Assembly: GCF_002797395.1 (NCBI RefSeq)
Contig: NZ_KZ454943.1
Coordinates: 3,695,966-3,759,965, forward strand
DNA: 64,000 nt
Source of the DNA: Bacillus solitudinis
GTDB taxonomy: Bacteria; Bacillota; Bacilli; Bacillales; Bacillaceae_D
Direction: 5' to 3'
Below, one piece after another: positions 7,987 through 16,395 of the stretch; the first letter of the stretch is position 1; every line of letters starts with the position of its first letter. The position numbers and the translations under genes were made by a program. The notes under the pieces were generated by a model. It was not told where the DNA came from, searched no databases, and worked only from the letters and a program-made list of their open reading frames with translations.

Positions 7987-8748
7987 TTGGAAACAATAAA
8001 AAAACATCCGATTAAATTGATTGCGATCGACATGGATGGAACACTCTTAAATAATGACCACGAAATTTCCGAGGGGAATAGGAAAGCCTTGTTAGAGGCA
8101 CAAGAACAGGGGATTCATGTAGTTATTAGTACTGGAAGAACGACAATCACTTGTAACGAATTGGTGAAATCACTCATGCTAAGTTCTTATTTAATAACAG
8201 TTAATGGTAGTGAAATTTGGGATGAAAACGGAGAACTAGTGGAACGAATGCTTCTAGATACCGAGCATATTCAATCATTATGGGAATTAAAAGAAAAACA
8301 TCGTACATATTGTTGGGCAGCATCAGTTGATAATGTTTGGAGAGATGAGTTTCCTACTGATTTTTCACTACATCAGTGGATGAAATTTGGGTTCGATATA
8401 AAGGAAGATGCCGTACGCAAGCAGGTTATGGATGTCCTGAAAGAAAACACTGCACTTGAAGTAACAAATTCGAGTCCAACAAATTTAGAAATTAATGCGG
8501 TGGGGGTAAATAAGGCCACGGCTTTAGAAAAAGTATGCAAACGCTTAGGAATAACCATGAAAAATGTTATGGCGATGGGGGATAGCCTAAATGATCTTGC
8601 TATGATAAAAGCTGCAGGTATAGGGGTAGCAATGGGGAATGCACAACCGTATGTAAAAGAATGTGCTGATTGGATAACAGATTCGAATGTTGAGGATGGC
8701 GTGGCAAAAGCGATTAGAAAATGGGTATTGGATGGTGACCTCACTTAA
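7987..8748 (+). CDS. Cof-type HAD-superfamily phosphatase
   Basis: A 253-residue protein. Motif I is IDMDGTLL, motif II VISTGRT, the lysine region VNKATALEK, and motif IV GDSLNDLAMIKAAG followed by GVAMGNAQPYVKECADWIT. It is in the same family as the HAD protein at 2678-3502 but the two are clearly distinct. A TTG start is used, with GCGGAG about 10 bp upstream; no suitable ATG lies before motif I. It shares a bidirectional hairpin with the convergent LysM-3D gene. The substrate is unknown. Confidence 0.88.
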   Translation: METIKKHPIKLIAIDMDGTLLNNDHEISEGNRKALLEAQEQGIHVVISTGRTTITCNELVKSLMLSSYLITVNGSEIWDENGELVERMLLDTEHIQSLWELKEKHRTYCWAASVDNVWRDEFPTDFSLHQWMKFGFDIKEDAVRKQVMDVLKENTALEVTNSSPTNLEINAVGVNKATALEKVCKRLGITMKNVMAMGDSLNDLAMIKAAGIGVAMGNAQPYVKECADWITDSNVEDGVAKAIRKWVLDGDLT

Positions 8749-8770
8749 TTGCTGTGAGCAAATAAGGAAA

Positions 8771-8800
8771 AAGAGTGTGTCATGGCGACACACTCTTCAA
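8771..8800. terminator. Bidirectional terminator
   Basis: An 11-bp perfect stem (8771-8781 with 8787-8797) with a 5-nt loop lies between the HAD gene and the convergent cell-wall protein gene. Confidence 0.8.
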
Positions 8801-8803
8801 TCA

Positions 8804-9622
8804 TTACTTCTTATATACGGTTACCTTAACGTCGCGAACACCCCAGTTAAGGGCATCTTGTCTCTCAGGTACAAATAGATCAATTTTATTACCCTTAATT
8901 GCTCCACCTGTATCGCTGGCAATGGCTTCACCGTACCCTTCAACATAGACTTTAGAACCAAGTGGGATAACATTCGGATCAACAGCAATAACTTTGCTAT
9001 CAGGATTGTCAATTAAGTTAAGCCCTGTAGCAGTAATTCCCGAACATCCGTGACAAGAAGCTGTATAGGCTGATGCAGACATCGTCATTTCCATGGCAAC
9101 CTCTCCAGCTTCTGCTACTTCCTGTGGAGAAGTATGTACTGCTCCTGCTTCCTTCGTAGAAACTGCTACCTCTTCCTCTGTTCTAGTAGGAACCTCCTCG
9201 ACAGATGGATTGCTTTCTAGAGGAGGTTGTGTCGATAGAGAAGAGCTAGCTTGTCCCATTGTATGGATGATTAATTCCTCATCTATTCGGATAAGGTTGG
9301 GATTTTCAATATTGTTCCACTCCTGAATATCGGAAACTGAAGCATTTTCCAACTCTTGAGCTATTGAATATAAAGTGTCCCCAGCTTGGACACGATAGAG
9401 TTCTATTAATGATACTCTTAAGTTTTGGTGAGGTACAATGAGTGACCCTGTAAGATCGTTCCACTCTTGTAAGTCGTTAACTGAGATTTGGTGTTCTTGA
9501 GCAATGGACCACAATGTATCCCCTTTTTGAACCGTAACCTCTTTCGCTTGAGCTTGGGTTCCTAAAAATAAAGAACCTGTAAGTGCAGCGACACTTACCA
9601 TTGAGATAATACTTTTCTTCAT
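8804..9622 (-). CDS. Secreted cell-wall protein: two LysM repeats and a 3D domain (YocH-like)
   Basis: A 272-residue protein. It has a signal peptide (MKKSIISMVSVAALTGSLF, cleavage near AQA-KE), then two LysM peptidoglycan-binding repeats (VQKGDTLWSIAQEH and VQAGDTLYSIAQEL). A Ser/Thr/Glu-rich linker follows, then a C-terminal 3D domain named for its three aspartates (AVDPNVIPLGS, ASDTGG, IDLFVPE), which is related to lytic transglycosylase A catalytic folds. Bacillus YocH has this architecture and is a WalR-regulated muralytic protein. The start at 9622 is preferred over 9658 because GGAGG precedes it at correct spacing and the signal peptide begins there. It probably works in cell-wall turnover. 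Confidence 0.92.
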   Translation of the reverse strand: MKKSIISMVSVAALTGSLFLGTQAQAKEVTVQKGDTLWSIAQEHQISVNDLQEWNDLTGSLIVPHQNLRVSLIELYRVQAGDTLYSIAQELENASVSDIQEWNNIENPNLIRIDEELIIHTMGQASSSLSTQPPLESNPSVEEVPTRTEEEVAVSTKEAGAVHTSPQEVAEAGEVAMEMTMSASAYTASCHGCSGITATGLNLIDNPDSKVIAVDPNVIPLGSKVYVEGYGEAIASDTGGAIKGNKIDLFVPERQDALNWGVRDVKVTVYKK

Positions 9623-9779
9623 ATGAACCTCCAATTCTTGTTTCAAATTCTTACCCATCGTAACATGAATTATTTTAGGACAAAGAACAAACAGTTAACA
9701 ATATAATTACAGAGATGACAAAACGGTCAAAAAGTATGTAATATTAATAAAATCTTTATAGAAAAGAAAGGTGTTTACT

Positions 9780-10940
9780 GTGAGTTCATATATTATTGTA
9801 GGTGCAGGCATTCTTGGGGCATCTACTGCATACCACCTTGCAAAATCAGGTGCGAAAGTAATGATTATTGACCGAAATGACAAAGGTAAAGCAACAGAAG
9901 CTGCAGCAGGCATTGTCTGTCCATGGCTTTCACAACGTAGAAACCAAGCATGGTACCTTCTTGCAAAGAATGGTGCAAAATATTACCCAACCCTGATAAA
10001 AGAGTTACAACTAGAAGGGGAAATGAATACTGGTTATGAAAAAATTGGCGTCCTAAGTTTACATAGAGAAGAAAAAAAACTTGATAACATGATTGAACGG
10101 GCTAAAAAGCGTCGTATCGATGCACCAGAAATAGGAGAAATCATAAAGTTATCAGAGGAAGAAACGAAAGCTTTGTTTCCAGCTCTTTCGGATGAGTATC
10201 GCTCTGTTCATGTAAAGGGAGCAGCACGTGTGGACGGAAAAGAACTTTGTGAGGCGTTAATTCGTGCGGCTTTAAGGCACGGAGCGACTTTACGTAAGGC
10301 TAGTGCGGAGCTTTTGTTCGAAAAAGACCGTGTGATAGGGGTTGAATTAGAAGAAGGAAGTGAACGTTTATTAGCGGACAAAGTTATCGTTACAGCTGGG
10401 GCATGGGTAAAGGAGTTATTAAAACCGCTTGGTATTAATTTTCAAATCGAACCCCAGAAAGCACAAATCGTACATTTAGAGTTACCGAACACGGATACTA
10501 GTAGATGGCCTGTTGTCATGTCACCAACTAGTCATTATTTACTCGCATTTGAAGGTGGAAGAATTGTCGTCGGAGCCACCCATGAAAATGGGATGGGGTA
10601 TGATGCAAGAGTGACGGCTGGAGGACTTCACGAAATTTTTGAAAAGGCATTTACGATTGCGCCTAGTTTAGGAAACGGAACTGTAGTAGAGACGAAAGTC
10701 GGTTTTAGACCGGTAGCACCAGGTTTTCTACCAGTGATTGGACCTATTCCGAATTTTAAAGAGGTGTTAGTCGCAAACGGATTGGGCTCATCAGGTCTAA
10801 CCGTAGGGCCATATTTAGGCTTACAACTGGCAAAACTTGCCCTTGGCTTAAAAATTGAATTGAATCTTGAAGATTATAACGTGGCAGGCTGTATAGAATA
10901 TGTGGATCATGACACAAAAAGAGACCTCATAGATTATTAA
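9780..10940 (+). CDS. FAD-dependent oxidoreductase of the D-amino-acid oxidase (DAO) family
   Basis: A 386-residue protein. It has an N-terminal dinucleotide-binding motif YIIVGAGILGASTAYHLAKSG, the second strand VMIIDRND, and a C-terminal FAD-contact region VETKVGFRPVAPGFLPVIGP followed by VANGLGSSGLTVGPYLG. This is the layout of DadA/ThiO/glycine-oxidase-like amine oxidases. The GTG at 9780 is chosen because the AAAGG site is 8 bp away; a GTG at 9771 overlaps that site. It stands alone, divergent from the LysM-3D gene. The amine substrate is unknown; ThiO is less likely because no thiamin genes are nearby. Confidence 0.88.
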   Translation: MSSYIIVGAGILGASTAYHLAKSGAKVMIIDRNDKGKATEAAAGIVCPWLSQRRNQAWYLLAKNGAKYYPTLIKELQLEGEMNTGYEKIGVLSLHREEKKLDNMIERAKKRRIDAPEIGEIIKLSEEETKALFPALSDEYRSVHVKGAARVDGKELCEALIRAALRHGATLRKASAELLFEKDRVIGVELEEGSERLLADKVIVTAGAWVKELLKPLGINFQIEPQKAQIVHLELPNTDTSRWPVVMSPTSHYLLAFEGGRIVVGATHENGMGYDARVTAGGLHEIFEKAFTIAPSLGNGTVVETKVGFRPVAPGFLPVIGPIPNFKEVLVANGLGSSGLTVGPYLGLQLAKLALGLKIELNLEDYNVAGCIEYVDHDTKRDLIDY

Positions 10941-10960
10941 AGTTATGAGGTCTCACTTTC
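10921..10960. terminator. Bidirectional terminator overlapping the oxidoreductase stop
   Basis: A 10-bp stem GAGACCTCAT (10921-10930) pairs with 10945-10954. The left arm lies inside the last codons of the oxidoreductase gene. The opposite strand has a five-T run, serving the convergent HPr-like gene. Confidence 0.7.
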
Positions 10961-10987
10961 TATAAATAAGTAAGGGCTTACATTATG

Positions 10988-11233
10988 CTAGATTTTTTCA
11001 AAAAGTCCTGTGTTTAAAATATCCTCTAATGGTTCAGTGCTGTCACTATCTTGCACTTCAATGTCAACCTCTTGATCTGGTTGAAGAGAAAGTGCGAGTA
11101 AGCCTAACAAGCTTTTTGCATCGATAACCCAATGTTGTTTCTTAATTAGAATTGTTTCTGGATACTTACTTGTAACATTTACTAAATTGCTAGCTGTTTC
11201 GGCGAATACAGGCTTTAATACTTTAACACGCAT
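10988..11233 (-). CDS. HPr/Crh-like protein lacking the phosphoacceptor histidine
   Basis: An 81-residue protein that aligns over its full length with HPr and Crh. The region around HPr Ser46 is well kept (AKSLLGLLAL versus AKSIMGLMSL in Crh), and so is the strand EVDIEV. At the active-site loop HPr has G-I-H-A-R-P-A, but this protein has P-V-F-A-E-T-A. Both His15 and Arg17 are therefore replaced, and it cannot accept phosphate from enzyme I. Crh similarly lacks His15 and acts as a CcpA corepressor when serine-phosphorylated. A regulatory role of this type is inferred. A good AAAGGAG site precedes the ATG. Confidence 0.8.
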   Translation of the reverse strand: MRVKVLKPVFAETASNLVNVTSKYPETILIKKQHWVIDAKSLLGLLALSLQPDQEVDIEVQDSDSTEPLEDILNTGLFEKI

Positions 11234-11397
11234 TCATATCACTCCTTTTGATTGATGCTACCATTATATACTAAAATAACCTTAGAATCATATTATATTG
11301 TAATTTGATAAATTTTAGAATAGTGTATTTGCAGAATGTGCATAGTAGAAGGTTGGTTTTTAATCTTATGAACGTACCCTTAAGTAATGTGTGAAGT

Positions 11398-11442
11398 CGC
11401 TACACGACGATGAGTGGTTTTTTCATCGTAAGGCGAGTAGCG
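11398..11442. other. Structured intergenic element of unknown role
   Basis: The 394-bp gap 11234-11627 has no credible gene. It contains nested inverted repeats: CGCTAC (11398-11403) pairs with GTAGCG (11437-11442), and inside it ACGATGA (11407-11413) pairs with TCATCGT (11423-11429), with an internal T run. It could be part of a small RNA or a leader structure for the downstream GTPase gene, about 185 bp away. No family is recognised. Confidence 0.35.
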
Positions 11443-11627
11443 TACGGGAGAAATCCTAGTTAATAGAGAGATCATTTACATTATTTATCTAGAAAAAACA
11501 TAATTTTAAATAGTTATGTAGTGAAATTGAAAACATAGTGAAACGTTTAAGGGGGTTTATTTTGTTACACTAGTAAGTAGAAATCTATAATTTTAATTGA
11601 TACATTCACTTAAGGAAGTGTTGCAAA

Positions 11628-14366
11628 ATGATAAATGAAAGAGACTTAATTCAAAAATCGGTTCATACACAATTTGTGTCAGAGGAAGAAGAGTTGTCAT
11701 CGATACATGTGCTTGCGAATCAATTAAACAGTAATAGCAATAATGATAAGACGGAACTTGCTTTTTTCCGTTTTGCACAAGGCGAAATTTATTACCACTT
11801 TTATGATTATGAAACAGCGATTTTTAAATGGGAGAAAGTTGACAGTGATCTAGAGCCATGGGCGAAGAAAAATATGGGGGATGCGTACTATAACCTTCGA
11901 CAGTTAGAAAAAGCCGAGAAGCTTTATTTATCAATTCAGTCCAAACAATCTAGTCTCAACTCTGAAGTCGCTATAAAGCTTTTTACGCTCTATTCAGAGC
12001 AATCTCAATTAGATGCTGCAGCAAAAATTATCAAACGGGCAGTACTGGAAAACCCCGATTATCCGATGGTTACCTCAGTAGCGCGTTCTTTTTTCGAGGA
12101 ATATCGAGATTGGGATAGTGCGATTGAATTAGCAGTGAATGAATCGATTCGCACGGAAGATCTTTTGTGGTTTAACGTATTGAAAGGCTATGTTGAGGAA
12201 GGTTATACGGTCACGATTGATCCAAGTCATTTCTCGAAAACATTGCAAGTACTTAATAGAGTTGACCAAGTCACCTTTGAAGAACTTGTTGTTGCTTTGT
12301 GGACAACATATAAGGACAGTCAGAACTATTTCTCGTGGATTAATCATTTTAATGACCTTTTCTTAACATTTGAGATCGATTATTCCGCATCATGGAGTGA
12401 TTTGTCTAACCTATATAAGGATACGTATGCTTATTTAATTAACGGTACATACCTCATTCATGAGATTGCTAATATTGTTCCTACGCTTTTATCGAATTGG
12501 TTCAAGATATCAAATGCACCCTTAGCCACTGTTACGGCTATTCTCTCATGGAACGAAATCTTGCCCACACATGCTGTTAATCAGGATATTGTTGAGGCAG
12601 CCAAAAACAAGGCCAGTGAAACACCTATACTCCATACTAACTTTGATGAGGTCATTAACCTGTTCGAAGTGATTATAGCATGGGCAGAAAGCCGAGGCAT
12701 TAGCATTAGCTGTAAACAAAAATGGATGGTTGATAAAATAAATGATCTAAAGATGAACCACATACTTATAGCTGGTCATTTTGATGAAGGAAAATCACAA
12801 GTCTTAAAATCATTAATAGGTGATTCCGTTGACAGTGAGATGATGGCAACAACATTATATCAAAATGCTGACAACACATACATTCGGGAAATTAGGGATA
12901 CTGACATAAGAGAAGATATTAGTATTTTAGAAATAGAGGAATTTAAGGCAGTTCCTCAGGACCATCTTTTTGAGGTAAGCAGACCGTGCAACTTTTTAAA
13001 TGTGCATAATATGTGCCTTATTAATACATCAAACAAACTAGGGGTAGATCAAGAAGAGGGAATGAGCTTCACCCTTTTGGCAGATAGTCTTATCTTCGTT
13101 TTAAACACTCATAACCCATTTAATGGAGATGAGCGAGATTTACTTTTGAAGTTTAAAGAACAGGCGCCAAACACTCCAGTCCATTTTTTGTTTGATAAGA
13201 TGGATGCAGTCTACACGGAACTTGAAGAAGACAAATTGATTGAAAACATTAAAGAAAGAATCCATGCTTATTGCCCAAGAGCCTCCGTGTTGGTATATTC
13301 TTCGTCTTTTGACAGTGAGCTGTCTCGCAAATTAGAATCATTCATCCAAGCAAGATGTGTTAACAGGGACAAGAGAGAAGTGCGACATGAACGGCTTTTA
13401 GTTGTCCTTCGCCAATTGATTACACAACTGCTTAAGAAAAGGGTAGACGTCGAAATAGAGCAAAAAGAATCAATTTCCTGGCTTGAAGAAACAGTGGATA
13501 AATTAAATGGTGCTGTTCATCAGCTGCGTGATATGGAAAAAGAAAAAGTAGAGAAGATTAAAGCAGTATATCAAACAATAAAGGATGACATGAAAAAGGA
13601 TTTACTGTTAACGATTCCGAAGTTGTTACACGATTGTTCAAAACTAATGAAGGAAGATAGTGATTTTCGCACAATTCATATTGAATTAAATAAAGAAATG
13701 AATCATCGAATTCAACAACATATTCAACATACTGTGTTGACCAAATTCTCAAAATCAATTCAAACATGGCTTACTCTTGTTCAAGAAGAGTTTGCAGAGA
13801 GTCAAACCTATTTAGATGAAATTCGTGATGGCTTTAATTTAATTTATGGGCATGAACGATTTAATTTAGATTGTGATTTTCGTATTTTCGAGGATTGGGC
13901 TCGAGATATGGAACGAATGGCTAATGGGGTACATATAGACGAAATGAATATTCTACTCCGTTATAGTCCGACTCAACTCCTGTTAAAAACATCTGGTAAA
14001 TTGTTTAGTTCACTGCCAATGAATCAATCGATGATTTATAAATTATACAAAAAAGGGTTAGAGCATGAGGATTACCAACAAGTAGCAGAAAACGTTACAG
14101 AACAATTTATGGTTCCTTTTGATTTATTTGAACGGGGTCTTACACGAGATATAATTATGTTCTTTAAGCATCCATTTCGGATTTTAAATGAAGCAATTGA
14201 AGAAGGACATACAATGATTGAAGAAACTAACCAAACTTTAGTACAATTACAAACGAATCCTGAACTGTATCTTGACCCACTAACATTATTTAACTTAAGG
14301 TTGCGACAGTTTGAGCTGATGTGTAAGAAGGTGGACCAAGAGAGTTTGAATGGTACCTATTACTAA
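11628..14366 (+). CDS. TPR-containing dynamin-like GTPase
   Basis: A 912-residue protein. The N-terminal 200 or so residues are helical TPR-like repeats (for example FRFAQGEIYYHFYDYETAIF and KNMGDAYYNLRQLEKAEKLY). A GTPase domain follows, with the P-loop GHFDEGKS at 383-390 and the G4 motif DKMD at 523-526. The usual G3 D-x-x-G is not clear. The C-terminal 300 residues are charged and helical with a coiled-coil stretch near 610-690, as in bacterial dynamin-like proteins. There is no obvious transmembrane segment. It does not match DynA of Bacillus, which has two fused GTPase modules. The ATG has an AAGGAAG site. The role is unknown; membrane remodelling or stress protection is typical of the superfamily. 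Confidence 0.7.
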   Translation: MINERDLIQKSVHTQFVSEEEELSSIHVLANQLNSNSNNDKTELAFFRFAQGEIYYHFYDYETAIFKWEKVDSDLEPWAKKNMGDAYYNLRQLEKAEKLYLSIQSKQSSLNSEVAIKLFTLYSEQSQLDAAAKIIKRAVLENPDYPMVTSVARSFFEEYRDWDSAIELAVNESIRTEDLLWFNVLKGYVEEGYTVTIDPSHFSKTLQVLNRVDQVTFEELVVALWTTYKDSQNYFSWINHFNDLFLTFEIDYSASWSDLSNLYKDTYAYLINGTYLIHEIANIVPTLLSNWFKISNAPLATVTAILSWNEILPTHAVNQDIVEAAKNKASETPILHTNFDEVINLFEVIIAWAESRGISISCKQKWMVDKINDLKMNHILIAGHFDEGKSQVLKSLIGDSVDSEMMATTLYQNADNTYIREIRDTDIREDISILEIEEFKAVPQDHLFEVSRPCNFLNVHNMCLINTSNKLGVDQEEGMSFTLLADSLIFVLNTHNPFNGDERDLLLKFKEQAPNTPVHFLFDKMDAVYTELEEDKLIENIKERIHAYCPRASVLVYSSSFDSELSRKLESFIQARCVNRDKREVRHERLLVVLRQLITQLLKKRVDVEIEQKESISWLEETVDKLNGAVHQLRDMEKEKVEKIKAVYQTIKDDMKKDLLLTIPKLLHDCSKLMKEDSDFRTIHIELNKEMNHRIQQHIQHTVLTKFSKSIQTWLTLVQEEFAESQTYLDEIRDGFNLIYGHERFNLDCDFRIFEDWARDMERMANGVHIDEMNILLRYSPTQLLLKTSGKLFSSLPMNQSMIYKLYKKGLEHEDYQQVAENVTEQFMVPFDLFERGLTRDIIMFFKHPFRILNEAIEEGHTMIEETNQTLVQLQTNPELYLDPLTLFNLRLRQFELMCKKVDQESLNGTYY

Positions 14367-14434
14367 TTTGAAAAATGACTTAAATCGTTCAATGCCACTT
14401 GTTATTTGATATAATAGAAAGTGGAGGTGTAGAG

Positions 14435-14833
14435 ATGGTGAAAAAATATTTTACCCTAAAAGAAGCGAATGAACTGTTGCCAGAATTGGAAATAGAAGTA
14501 CGCGAGTTGCAACAGCTTCGAAAAACCTTTAAAGAAAAATTAGTGCAATTAAATAGATTAAAAGAAGCAACAAAATACCAGATTACAACAGAAGTCGAAG
14601 AAGTATTCACTAGAGAAAGTGAATTAGACTTTATGGAGCTACAAGCTGAGCTTCATCTTCGCAACATTGAATCTACAGGTGCTCAGTTCAAGAGTATTGA
14701 TATGGGGCTACTTGATTTCCCTGCACGTTTAAATGAACAAGACATTCTTTTGTGCTGGAAGATTGGTGAATCTGAAATTACTCATTACCATGGTGAGAAC
14801 GAAGGATTTTCAGGCCGAAAACCACTGAATTAA
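14435..14833 (+). CDS. DUF2203-family protein
   Basis: A 132-residue acidic protein with the DUF2203 pattern. It starts MVKKYFTLKEANELLPEL, has a helical middle, then AELHLRNIESTGAQFKSID, LLDFPARLNEQDILLCWKIGE and ITHYHGENEGFSGRKPL at the C-terminus. The GGAGG site fits the ATG at 14435 rather than an upstream TTG. The family's function is not known. It follows the GTPase gene after 68 bp, with a possible own start region, and ends in a strong terminator. Confidence 0.88.
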   Translation: MVKKYFTLKEANELLPELEIEVRELQQLRKTFKEKLVQLNRLKEATKYQITTEVEEVFTRESELDFMELQAELHLRNIESTGAQFKSIDMGLLDFPARLNEQDILLCWKIGESEITHYHGENEGFSGRKPLN

Positions 14834-14855
14834 CTATTTTATTGTGAAGACAAGG

Positions 14856-14905
14856 AAAAAGCTTAGACGAGAAAGTGTAAATTCTCCCGTCTAAGCTTTT
14901 TTATG
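14856..14905. terminator. Bidirectional terminator
   Basis: A 14-bp stem (14856-14869 with 14888-14901) has a T-run on both strands, between the DUF2203 gene and the convergent EamA gene. Confidence 0.8.
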
Positions 14906-14949
14906 TGCTTTCTTAAAACTTTTACACCTTTTTTATCCATTTGTTTTCC

Positions 14950-15876
14950 TTAGCTTTCAAAGGATTTATTTTCTTTTTTACGAGGAAATAATCTTGGGAC
15001 AATTAAACCTTCTTTTGTTGATAAATAAACCCCAAATATGACCAGAACTCCCCCAAGTAATTGGATGAACGAAACCGTTTCGTTCAAAAAAAGAACCGCT
15101 CCAAAAATCGTAAACACAGGGATGAAATTTAGAAAAATTGAGGCGCGGGAGGGACCGATTGCAGCAACTCCTTTATTCCAAAAAACTAAAGCAACTACAG
15201 AAGGGAAAATACCCAAGTATAAAAGGCCACCTATCAACTTCATATTTAGATTATTGAATATACCATCATTCCACTCCAAAGCCACAAATGGGAATAAAAC
15301 AACTAATGCTACGAATAGCATAATTGTTAAGCTTCCGTATAATGGGAATTTATGACTGTGTTGTTTAATTAATAAAGAATAAACAGCCCAAGCGATGATA
15401 GCAATCATAACGAGAAAATCGCCTAAATTAAACTGTGTAAAACTAAAAGAGGACCAAGTACCTTTTGTGATGACCCACAATGCACCAATGATGGATAGAA
15501 ATATGCCAAGATACTGAACGAGTTTAAGTCTTTCCTTTAAAACCAGTGCCCCTAACAAAATCGAAAAAATAGGTGTTGTGGTTTCAAGGACAGCAACATT
15601 TGTGGCCGTTGTATATTGTAAACCAGAATATAAAAAAAGATTAAATAATACAATTCCTGTTAAAGATAGAAATAATATAGGTTTCCATTCTTTAACCCAT
15701 AATGTTTGGTTTTTGGTCAATTCTTTTAAGCTGATTGGAAATAGAATTAGGAAAGCGATAAGACAACGAAAAAAAGTAATTGTTGCGGGTGGGAGATCTT
15801 CAATGGTTTTCCCAATTAAAATGTTTCCTGAAAAAAATACCATTGTTAACGTAAGTAAAATGTAAGCTTTGAGCAT
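14950..15876 (-). CDS. EamA-family (DMT) transporter
   Basis: A 308-residue protein with ten hydrophobic helices in two homologous halves. The first EamA repeat includes NILIGKTIEDLPPATITFFRC and AVLETTTPIFSILLGALVLKERL. The second includes LGIFPSVVALVFWNKGVAAIGPSRAS followed by FLNETVSFIQLLGGVLVIFGV. The family exports metabolites and amino acids by drug/metabolite-type transport. The positively charged C-terminal tail is cytoplasmic. An AAAAGGTG site precedes the ATG by about 9 bp. The substrate is unknown and the gene is monocistronic. Confidence 0.92.
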   Translation of the reverse strand: MLKAYILLTLTMVFFSGNILIGKTIEDLPPATITFFRCLIAFLILFPISLKELTKNQTLWVKEWKPILFLSLTGIVLFNLFLYSGLQYTTATNVAVLETTTPIFSILLGALVLKERLKLVQYLGIFLSIIGALWVITKGTWSSFSFTQFNLGDFLVMIAIIAWAVYSLLIKQHSHKFPLYGSLTIMLFVALVVLFPFVALEWNDGIFNNLNMKLIGGLLYLGIFPSVVALVFWNKGVAAIGPSRASIFLNFIPVFTIFGAVLFLNETVSFIQLLGGVLVIFGVYLSTKEGLIVPRLFPRKKENKSFES

Positions 15877-15976
15877 TTAAATCAACACCTTTTCTCTGTC
15901 GTCATTATACATGAGGATAAATGCTATGTACACATAAGGGTATTACCTTTTTTGATTTCACGAAGTAGGTGATAGA

Positions 15977-16267
15977 TTGAACTTGATTATTTTGTTGGCA
16001 ATTATCGGGATTCCTCCATTAATGTTTTGGGGTCATCACTACAACCGCGTTAGGCTTTTATTTAACCTCGGGGCAACCATATCGGTCTTGATATTTGGAT
16101 GGATCCTCACGGATGGCATTTATAAAATTTTGATAAATCAAGAAGTATTTATGACCAGTATTCACGGTGTATTTTTGAATCCGTCCTTTTTAATTAGTGG
16201 TGCCTATTTTGGGTGGTACCTTCTGAACCGGTTACTCATTCTTATTTATAAAGAATTTGAGCAATAG
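15977..16267 (+). CDS. Small three-helix membrane protein of unknown function
   Basis: A 96-residue protein with three predicted membrane helices: NLIILLAIIGIPPLMFW at the N-terminus, a middle segment LFNLGATISVLIFGWIL, and SFLISGAYFGWYLLNRLLILI near the end. It starts at TTG with an AGGTG site. It is not recognised as a known family. It sits between the EamA gene (divergent) and a terminator shared with clpE (convergent). Confidence 0.6.
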   Translation: MNLIILLAIIGIPPLMFWGHHYNRVRLLFNLGATISVLIFGWILTDGIYKILINQEVFMTSIHGVFLNPSFLISGAYFGWYLLNRLLILIYKEFEQ

Positions 16268-16328
16268 GGTTGTTTCGAAATTGTCTCTATTAAAGAGTAC
16301 ATCAATTTGATGCTGAAAAAGGTCTATA

Positions 16329-16362
16329 AAAAACACTAGGTTAAATCAATCCTAGTGTTTTC
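16329..16362. terminator. Bidirectional terminator
   Basis: A perfect 10-bp stem AAACACTAGG (16331-16340) pairs with 16351-16360, with flanking A and T runs. Confidence 0.8.
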
Positions 16363-16395
16363 CATAGTAAATTGTTTACTTTTCTTTGAAACTAA

